64,000 nucleotides of DNA from Heliocidaris tuberculata (lineage: Eukaryota; Echinodermata; Echinoidea; Camarodonta; Echinometridae). Made by a program: the position numbers and the translations under genes. Within the stretch, counting starts at the first letter, position 1. Each line of letters begins with the position of its first letter. The notes beneath the pieces were generated by a model, which was not told where the DNA came from, did no database searches, and saw only the letters and a list, made by a program, of their open reading frames with translations. Below, piece after piece: positions 44,313-64,000 of the stretch. Location of the stretch: positions 9,718,468-9,782,467 of the forward strand of contig CM046847.1 in assembly GCA_025618425.1 (NCBI GenBank), written 5' to 3'.

Positions 44313-45800
44313 TTCGTTCTCATTATTTATGCAATAAAGCATAATAATGCCACAAGATTTTGAAACAACATGTACATTGTAAAAGGAAATAAAAGTAGAA
44401 TAAGCAATAAAGAAATACTGCTAAAGCATGAACTATGTACACATTCATACATATACTAGTTGTCCAGTACCTCGTCTAGCTACCAAATTCTGTTAAAGTA
44501 TATGACCTAAATGTAATCAAGGAATATGAACATCATATACATTTCAATTTAATGCATCAATAAGCCTGTTGATATGCATTGTATCCTGCAACATTTAATG
44601 TGTAATGATCATTTTGAATGGTGAATACAAAATATAGATAATGGAAAATAATTGAACTAGGAAGTTCTTTTTCATTTTATGATTTTTCCACATATACGTA
44701 AAGGTATAAGAAACGTAAGAAGGAAAAAAATCTTTGGACTGAATTACATGATTGACATTCAAAGAGATGTAAACACTTAGAGAGACATGAGAAAATGGGT
44801 GACATTTCCACAAGCACAAGTTACATAAATAGACGCTGATCAACACAATTTTGGCAGACATAACCCTGGATAATTCCATCGAATCCAAAGAATTGTCGTA
44901 CAACACCCTGACTAACCTCCCTACTGCAAATCAACAGTAATGCTCTCATGTGAACACAATGACAGAACTCTCTGTGCTTTACATTTACATGCAACACTGT
45001 ACATGACATATCAAAAATACTTGGGACTTTATCATTAAAGTTCATCTGTACAGACCTTACTTGTGATAATCCACAGTGCAGTGAAAATTAATTTGCTAAA
45101 CACATGCTGAAGACACGTTCACCTTTACTGCCGCTGACTCCATCTGCGCCCTATTTCATAAAACTTGAGATAGCATCTGTATGACACATATGTATTTTCG
45201 CTACCATGTTGCATTTAATGAACAAGTCCATTCTTTTTTCATAGAGTTTAGATCTTGAGATATTCTAAATACACGTATTGGTGCATTTCGGTATCAATTC
45301 ACCATACACAATCACAACAACAACAACAAAAAAAACGATTTTCAAATGTGGCTCTTTAGGCTAGAAATACAAGAGTTGCATTTCCAGTTGAATTTCATGT
45401 GCATAGACATAGCACAAATGATGCTACAAGTTGCATACTTGTTGAGGGGTAGAATTAGACTGCACACATGCACTGTCGTTGCAAATATTAGATGAGGCAA
45501 GTCTCAACTTGTTAAACCAGTCAGATTCTGTAACTAGTTAATCAAAGTTTCACATCTGTACAATCTTCGATTGCAAGAAAATGTCCAATAATCATCAATC
45601 AGCGTGATATCTGCAATTTAAACTGGAACAATGGATACAGCATTTTACGATGGGGTTAACACTTGTGTATCACAAATAAAGATAAAACCTGTCAATTGAT
45701 TTTTTTGCAGCACTTTAAGCTCTAGAAATTAAAAATGCATTGACTGTTACAGTACCATTAGCCCTGACAGGACTGGGGAGGAGGGGGAGGGGGCATATGA

Positions 45801-45806
45801 TTTATT
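45801..45806 (-). terminator. Possible proximal DHX15 polyadenylation signal
   Basis: AATAAA on the minus strand about 570 nt after the DHX15 stop. It is a plausible proximal site. Confidence 0.4.
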
Positions 45807-46376
45807 CTCAAATCTGCAATACAACTTTAAGGTTATGTAGTAGCTAGGAGTAGCCTTGTCCAAAATACAAGTTGAAAGAGGAAGTGGTGAAGTATATTCA
45901 ATATATGATGTATTAGCAAAGAGCAACTTTTTTTCAGGCAGTTTCTGTGTACCAGGAAGATAGATTTTGACATTCCATGGCAGTAAGAAAACCTTCAAAT
46001 TACAAGTATATTACAAGTATTATAATACCTGTGGAGAGTGTGTTATTGACAAGCATGCATACTGCTCTGAATATCTAATCCTTTCCATCAATTTTACAGA
46101 TAACAGTGATTAAAAGGGAGTAGATGCCATTTACTAACAGCAAGAGCCACCCTTTTTAAACAATAATGACATGCCTGCCTTTTTTTTTTTTACAAACACA
46201 ATTCTACACAGACATCCACATTACACATACTTTGTGCTATACTACTCGCGAATCATTCGCAGAAAATAGTCCTTGGGCTCTCCAGGTAATTTACATTGAA
46301 CCGCTTGGTCTGGTGAGAAATAAAGCAGATCAAACAAACAGTCACCTGACTGATCACATGATCTCATCAGGTGACA

Positions 46377-57792
<11,416 letters not shown>

Positions 57793-57965
57793 TTTGGTAC
57801 AATTTCTAAACAGCAGACTAGACCATGTACAGCAGGTCGCACATGTAAATTTTACATATGACGCACGCGCGCGCACGCGCACGCGCACGCTTTCCACGTA
57901 TGTGCGCGCGTTACACATTTAAGCGCGTCGCCATACTGTTCCAGAGCCGCGTGCAAAAATTAAAA
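57793..57965 (-). promoter_or_regulatory. DHX15 5' UTR/promoter with alternating CG/CA tract
   Basis: Directly upstream of the DHX15 ATG. A run of alternating purine and pyrimidine, GCACGCGCGCGCACGCGCACG, lies at about 57863-57888, with more GCGCG near 57903-57925. This is one of the few CpG-rich spots in an AT-rich window. The transcription start is not determinable. Confidence 0.5.
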
Positions 57966-58779
57966 GGATTACCTAATTAACGGTTTGAAAAATGTAAACA
58001 AATAAGCCTCTAATTGAGTTGTAACCAATGAAATAGCAGGAAGTAACAAAACTATGAATATGCATGAGGGGGTAGTACGAGTCGCATATTACCATAAACC
58101 TAGATCACTTTTTAATTTTTGATATTTTTTTTCTTTAATTAACAGTAAATTTAGACTGTTAATTTTGAATAATATTTGATGTAAAATATGCAAATTTTTA
58201 ATCTTTTATAAAATCTCGTTTTGTGCCTCACCGGAATTTTTTCTTACTTAGTTCTTTTTAAGTTAAGTACTCGATGATGTCATCTTAGTTAGGTCAACAA
58301 ACTTTTTCATTGTAGAGTTTTTTTTTTACCTCGAGAAAACCTCGAAGATGACCAAAATCATGGTAAATTTTAAGTATTTTAAGCTAAAGTCGGCATGTTC
58401 GGCATTTTTGTGTGATATGACGGATTGTGCATGATTGTATGGAGATTATTGATGTGTTTATTTGTTGATGTGTATTTTCTGAAAGTAATATTGACGGTTT
58501 TACCCGAGCTTTGGTTTTAAAAATTTAGAGACGACCTGAACAAATCACGGCTTTGAGCCCCTGAATTGATTTTCCATCAGGGCGCTAGTAGCTCAAACCC
58601 CGGACGCGCTGGACTGGGTATGCTAGTCCCGCTCTGTACGCACGCACTATCACCTGCAGGCCTCAGTAGTGAATTTTCGGCCAAGAAGAATTCAAATAGC
58701 ATTTAAGAGAATATGGTTCTAAGAATTTAGTTGTAAAATTATTGTTTAATAAATATAATATGTCTAGATCAATATATAA

Positions 58780-58850
58780 AGGTTATCCTGACATTAGATG
58801 TACTGGAGGAGGGATGGGGGGGGGGGGGGGGCTCCCCCTCTGACTGACTT
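58780..58850. repeat. Poly-G tract
   Basis: GGAGGAGGGAT followed by a run of about 14 G and GCTCCCCCTC. Probably a G-tract repeat fragment. Confidence 0.5.
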
Positions 58851-59095
58851 TGTAGAATGTAAACAAAAAATTAGGATAAATACAGGCCAAGGTCTACATG
58901 TACATATTTGTAAATGTGTTTTGCCTGACAAGAGTGGCTTAACTGGTTTAAGGTCTAGATTTTAGATTTTTTTTAACTGCATGAGCCTCTGTCATCAAGT
59001 GGGAGGGGGTGGCAACTAAAAAAATAATGACAAGGATAGAAAATTTCTGACCCAAATATCGGATGTCCATTAAAAGTACACATCAGTCAGGAAGT

Positions 59096-59392
59096 GGGAC
59101 GTCAGGCTCGTACAATGGAAGTGGGGGGGGGGCACCTTTTGTTTGGCGGACAAAAAGTGCCCCCCCCCCCCTCACTTCCATTGTCTGAGCCCGATATTCT
59201 GCCACTGGATCGGCCAATGGGGGGAGGGGCACCTTCACTTCGGCGGACAAAAGATGCCCCCTCCTCCACTTTTATTCTCCGAGCCCGATGTTCCACCAAG
59301 GCTCAGACAATGTAAGGGGGCACCTTTTGTCCACCAAAGAAAAGGTCCCCCCCACATCCATTGTCCGAGCCCGACATTCCACCGCCTCTGAA
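59096..59392. repeat. Three-copy tandem repeat, each unit a hairpin
   Basis: Units of about 95-115 bp. Each contains GGGGCACCTTTTGT..GGCGGACAAAA.GTGCCCC (self-complementary), then CACTTCCATTGTCCGAGCCCGA and TATTCTGCC/CATTCCACC. The copies begin near 59118, 59220 and 59315. Open frames across it are repeat translations. Confidence 0.75.
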
Positions 59393-59559
59393 ATATATCA
59401 TCTAGTCTACAATCAATTTTTAAGTAATAGCTAGACAGTTGCATCTTAAGCGAGAAGAGCTAGCAACCTCAATGTCGCTGCTGGGTGGACATGGTGGGGA
59501 TACATTAATTAGTAGTGGACACACTTCTTCCCATAGTACAAGATTAAAAACTTTTTTTT

Positions 59560-61915
59560 TAATTGTCTTTCATGTGTACAGATGCCACAGGTAACCTGCA
59601 CATTGGATTCTTCTGATGCTATGGCAAGTACAGTCAGCCATCACTGCTAGTATTCTGAAGAAAACTGCTGTCTGTCTTAGTCCAGGCATAACATTACTTG
59701 CAAAGGACCTAAAGGTAAATGAAAGTATTGTAATCTGAAACTTTTTTAGTCTTATGACATATTTCCATCAGTCATTAGTTGTTTTTTCTATGTAAACCAT
59801 CGAGCTAATGACAAGTTCAAATGAATCTTAGAATGAGTACTAACTGTTTAGTAAATTCCACACTCCCCCCCCCAAAAAAAAAAAATTAAATAAAAAGAAT
59901 AAAGACGAAATTTGTTTTACATTGTCATAATAAGCACCTGTGTATTATGCAAATATATCAGATGCTATATTAATTTAAAATTCATGCTCTTTTTGTTCAA
60001 TTATCCACACATAAACATGTAACAGTAATGGCTTTTTAGTATACTAAACTTAAATCTCTAATATTTCTTTAGATCAGGCACAACAATACTTCCTGTTTTA
60101 AATACATATGCTGATTACAAACTTAATGGTGTAAGACAAAATGTTGATATACATGTACATACACAAAGTAGAAGTAAATAAAAAATAAAGCTTAGCCAAT
60201 AGATTGGCCCTTTCCAGAATCTTTCAAATGAGTAAATGACCTAGGGGACAACAAATTAGATCTCTCATCAACTGATTCTTCTTTTTTTCAGTTCTTCTGA
60301 CTGTTTGCGGTATACTCGAGGATAACTCCATGTAGACTGGACCTTGACTGACTGCAGGGTTCTCCTGGTATCCACAAAGGTCACTGCAGATTGTACTGAG
60401 CTGCAAACTGTCCTTCTTGTTCACCCATGAAGCCAAAGGGAGCTTTTCATTTATGCATGCATGGAATGATAGATGATTAAAAAGTAACAACGTATCAGGG
60501 CAATTCTAAGGTGTATTAGGTCATTTGTTTTCCCCATACGTTACCAGGTATTATGGAGTTCTGAGCATTATTGACTTCGAAAGTGTCATTTTCCTTGACA
60601 TTTGTTGGGATGTACACTCTAGTAGGGCTCTTAAATTAATATAATGAATATATACTAAAATCTTCAATCTAGTCGGTAGCGTAAGGGGCAAAATACATTG
60701 GACTTGCCCATCAAACAAATAAAAGTAATAAATTAGCAAGAATAAGGTGCCAAGGACTTATTAGTTACAGAACATTCATTTATAACTGAAAGACAAGTTA
60801 CAATGATACAACCTACCATTACAAACATCCTTACCCCTCTTTTGTTTTCTGTATATATCGTCTGACATGATTAAATGTTAATGTTACCACCTCATCTGGA
60901 TAATTTAATGAAATAGTTCAGATTCAAACTGTAATGGTACAAAGCTTTGCATATTTACTGTTCTCTGTCCTGGTAGAGTTAATGATGCTGTCTCTCCATC
61001 AGAGATATAAAAATATTTTTATGTGCAATGTTCTGTTTGTTAAATACATGTAATATACATGTTCTAGACCTTGTTTGGTATCATAAAATGTCGCACTCTC
61101 AGACATTTTATCTCATTGAATGCTCGCCATGCCAATCATGTAAGGTTCATTCACCTCTTGGCACGCACTCGGCTAATGCATTGTTTCTCTATCTATGCTT
61201 TCCCCCTTTAACTGAGACAAACTCAGTTGGTCAAAGACTATTGGCATGGCTTGCTGAACTGAGAAATGTTTTTCATGACCTCTTATTTTATTATTCTTTA
61301 AAAATATTCTGTTTATTTTCCCCTCTTTTCTTTATTTCTGTTTTCTATATGATGCAAAAGATGACCAATGTGAGTTCTATTTCTGGTTTTGTAACAAATG
61401 ATGGCACACACTTTATTCTTGTTCATTATTATAGCACAATTATGTTTGAAGGGAACTGTATACTGCAGTATATTAGTTCTTGACTTCTTGTGAATGTAAT
61501 TGGTAATAAAATATCTAGCAATCTGTTGATATAAACACCCTGTGTATTCTCTCTCTCTCACACTCGTTGCTTCCTCTTCACCCCCCCCCCCCCCCCCCCC
61601 ATTTTCCCCTTTCTTTATTTTCTCTTTTAAATTATAAATGTCATGTTAATGAGGGATGTGGTGGAATTCAGTCGTAGCATAACATTTTTTTTTAAATACC
61701 CAGATAATATTTTTATTTGGATATTCTTTTATAAATTTTGAGTTGATACATGTACATGTGCAACTTAAAATGTACATGTACATGTTTGCAACCAGTGGTA
61801 GGCTTTATGGAACAGTTATTCAATTCAGTTTTTCTGTCCCTGGTGTTCTAGTTGATGCATTGTATATTTGTTCAATTTATTTTTATTACTTGTAATGTTT
61901 CTTTGCCAAATAAAG
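59560..61915 (+). ncRNA. Weak candidate for a divergent non-coding transcript
   Basis: An exon-like block at about 59581-59713 (preceded by TGTACAG, followed by AAAGGTAAAT) and another after TTTTTTTCAG at about 60290 are followed by polyadenylation signals (AATAAA at about 61505 and 61910). No long ORF spans them, except a 151-codon frame at 61028 with no protein-like character. If real, it would be transcribed away from DHX15. This is inference only. Confidence 0.2.
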
Positions 61916-62107
61916 TAATGATAATGAAATATAGAAAAACCAAATAATATTGTAACCCCAAGGTAAATTTGCAGTGATGTAAGTTGTGTGAGTGGAATGA
62001 TTAAGTGAAAGTGGCTGTGTGGTTGATATGATGCATGAATGTCGACCAGTTTGAATGTAGGGTATGTCGAGTTTGTGTTTTCCAGCTTCCTTTGGGTTAA
62101 TCTAAGG

Positions 62108-62345
62108 ATCCAGGGGCAGATCCAGTATTTTTAAATGGAGGGGGGGGGGGGTATTCTACAAGCTTGTACTTATTCAAAATTTCCACGGGGAATTGCCCCC
62201 CCCCCCCCCCCCACCTGTAATTCACAAACACACCACACACACAAATATACATGTAGATCTGTATTAAAAATATAAAAAGGGGTCCAGACCTCATGACTCC
62301 CCCCCCCCCCCCCTCATCTGATCCGTGGGATGTGTGGCACCTTAT
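62108..62345. mobile_element. Degenerate hAT-type G/C-tract element
   Basis: CAGGGGCAGATCCAGTATTTT, a G run, a C run, then GGGGTCCAGACC, a C run and ATCTGATCCGTGGG. The ends resemble the GGATCCAGGATTTT family but no clean target duplication remains. Confidence 0.5.
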
Positions 62346-62639
62346 CTTAAGTGTGCTACCCCCACCCCTTGATCCGCTTCAAAGCCTGCATACGGATTTC
62401 AAACCCTGGATAGAACTCTTCATTTCTCAAAAAGTAAACAGAAAATGATGCTGGCAAGCCTATATTACTCGTTCAGTAACTCTTTCAAAAAAAACTCTAC
62501 AAAGCCCGGACTAAAAGAAATATGCAGGCAAATGCATCAAAATTTCCAAAGAAGTAGGCAGCAACACACAAAAAAATTCTGCAATTATAAAAGAAGTGAA
62601 ATAATAAGTGTCAAATTTGTGAATTTTGCATAGAAACGT

Positions 62640-62770
62640 ATGTAGGCCGCGCGCGCGTCAACATTTGCACAGCCACGCACGGCCCTCCATGCGCGCTCCT
62701 TGACTGCATCGAATCTCCGCGCGTGCAGACATACGTGTTTCGAGTGCTAGTGTGCGTGCGGCTCAAACAT
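62640..62770. other. CpG-rich island-like patch
   Basis: GCCGCGCGCGCGTC, GCACGCACGGCC, GCGCGCTCC and CCGCGCGTGC in otherwise AT-rich DNA. It could be a promoter remnant or repeat; no gene is attached to it. Confidence 0.35.
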
Positions 62771-62933
62771 AGACAAATTAAAACTTTAGGGCTTGGGCTC
62801 AAATATTATGGTGAGATGATGAGGGGTTGAGAGGGCGCATCGATCTCTGCCTAAATCAGGGGGCATACTAGTAGATAGGCCTAAGGGGTTTGACTTTACA
62901 CAAATTAACATTGCAATTATGAAATGAATTTAA

Positions 62934-63512
62934 AGGAAACCAAAACCCAAGGAGAGAATCAATGTTATTGGAAAGTGAAAATTCAGAGAAGCACTTTACA
63001 AAAAGTTTCATTAAAATTGGTTAAAAAATGAGAGAGTTATGTAAGTTTGAAAAGTCTCGTTTTACTTTCAATGGGGATCCTCAAATTGGCAAAATTGCTT
63101 TAAAATGGCTGATTTTGTGAACAACTCTCCATTTGTTTTGTACACAGATTTTCAGATTTTCCCCATTATCTCTCAGGGTGCTCCTTGTCTCCTCCTGAAC
63201 TCGACATATGTGGTGTAAAATACATTTTCCCATTATATATGTTGAGCTCAGAAGGAGATTAACTGCACCTTGAAAGATAATGGGGAAAATCTGAAAATCT
63301 GTGTACAAAACAAATGGAGAGTTGTTCACAAAATCAGCCATTTTGAAGCAATTTTGCCAATTTGAGGATCCCCATAGAAAGTAAAACGAGACTTTTCAAA
63401 CTTCCATAACTCTCTCATTTTTTAACCAATTTTGATGAAACTTTTTGTAAAGTGCTTCTCTGAATTCTCACTTTCCAATAACATTGATTCTCTCCTTGGG
63501 GTTTGGTTTCCT
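62934..63512. mobile_element. Long-TIR palindromic MITE flanked by TTAA, copy 2
   Basis: Starts AGGAAACCAAAACCCAAGG and ends CCTTGGGGTTTGGTTTCCT. TTAA lies at 62930-62933 and 63513-63516. The arms of about 250 bp (for example CCTCAAATTGGCAAAATTGC versus GCAATTTTGCCAATTTGAGG) fold around a centre near 63225. It is 579 bp and homologous to 4006-4582. Confidence 0.92.
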
Positions 63513-63599
63513 TTAAGCAAGCACTATTAAGTTACGTTAAAGTAATAAATTTGTTTTTGGGGCGTGGTTGACAAGGTTTGACAACCCCTTCCAGCTTGG

Positions 63600-63830
63600 A
63601 AATTTTTGTCTTTCTTTCTTTATTTTTAATTCTTCGTTCTTTCTTTTTCTTTCTTTCTTTACTTCTTTCTTTCTTTTCATCTTTCTCTCTCTTTTCCCCC
63701 CAATTTCTTTCTTTTTCATTCTTTATGACCTGTGGGTGTGGCGTATCTCATGGCGCCAGGCCGGGGCAACCGTAGTTGCACCCCTCCCTTCCCCCCCCCC
63801 CCCCCCCCCCCCCCCCCCTACCGAGTGCCC
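63600..63830. repeat. CTTT-rich tract and long poly-C
   Basis: (CTTT)n-like DNA at about 63608-63720. A C run of about 28 bases at 63790-63818 is the longest homopolymer in the window. Confidence 0.85.
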
Positions 63831-64000
63831 AAACAAGTACAAGTGAGGGAGAAAAGCGAAGGAGCAAAGCGATCGAGCGACAAAATTTTCACTTTTTAAC
63901 CCTAAAAGACACAATTCCTTGTGCATTTTACCCAGGAAATTTTGCAATTGACCACTGCTATTAAGCATGAGCTGAGCGATAGAGAAGTTTGCATTTTGTA

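Noticed and set aside
59094..59444. Several overlapping open frames of 65-82 codons
   Set aside because: Translations of the hairpin tandem repeat at 59096-59392.
61028..61483. 151-codon open frame
   Set aside because: No recognisable domain, AT-driven composition, and no neighbouring exon in phase. It could be chance within a 3' UTR or repeat.

Overview
This is a eukaryotic, intron-rich, AT-rich nuclear window from an animal, probably a marine invertebrate deuterostome (echinoderm-like). The evidence is spliced genes with GT-AG introns, animal-type protein sequences, and a dense load of MITEs, LINE relics and G/C homopolymer tracts. The species cannot be fixed from the sequence alone.

Three protein-coding genes could be rebuilt exon by exon with consistent phase, and all look complete and functional. 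UROS (uroporphyrinogen-III synthase, minus strand, 7 coding exons, 258 aa, 26002-33003) lies head to head with BCCIP (plus strand, 7 coding exons, 309 aa, 34256-40267). BCCIP converges on a DEAH-box spliceosomal helicase of DHX15/Prp43 type (minus strand, 12 coding exons, 756 aa, 46377-57792). The first two share a divergent promoter interval of about 1.25 kb. The order UROS(-) BCCIP(+) DHX(-) matches what I recall of the human 10q26 block UROS-BCCIP-DHX32. Here the helicase is a canonical DHX15 with an intact DEAH box, which bears on where vertebrate DHX32 came from.

Positions 1-26000 hold no host gene I can support. They contain two degenerate non-LTR retrotransposon bodies (7739-9017 minus, 11770-13350 plus), several MITE families with recognisable terminal inverted repeats and target-site duplications (TSDs), microsatellites and poly-G/poly-C tracts. 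The same MITE families recur inside the gene introns and in 57.9-64 kb. Positions 57.9-64 kb contain repeats and one weak candidate for a divergent non-coding transcript.

Main points for a second look: the synteny; two degenerate tandem copies of DHX15 exon 5 in its upstream intron; a SINE in BCCIP intron 1 whose head resembles 7SL RNA/Alu; three different MITE families each inserted 11-17 nt inside UROS 5' splice sites; and a tandem repeat in a UROS intron that carries DR1-type nuclear-receptor motifs. I saw no bacterial-type system, CRISPR array, tRNA or rRNA gene.
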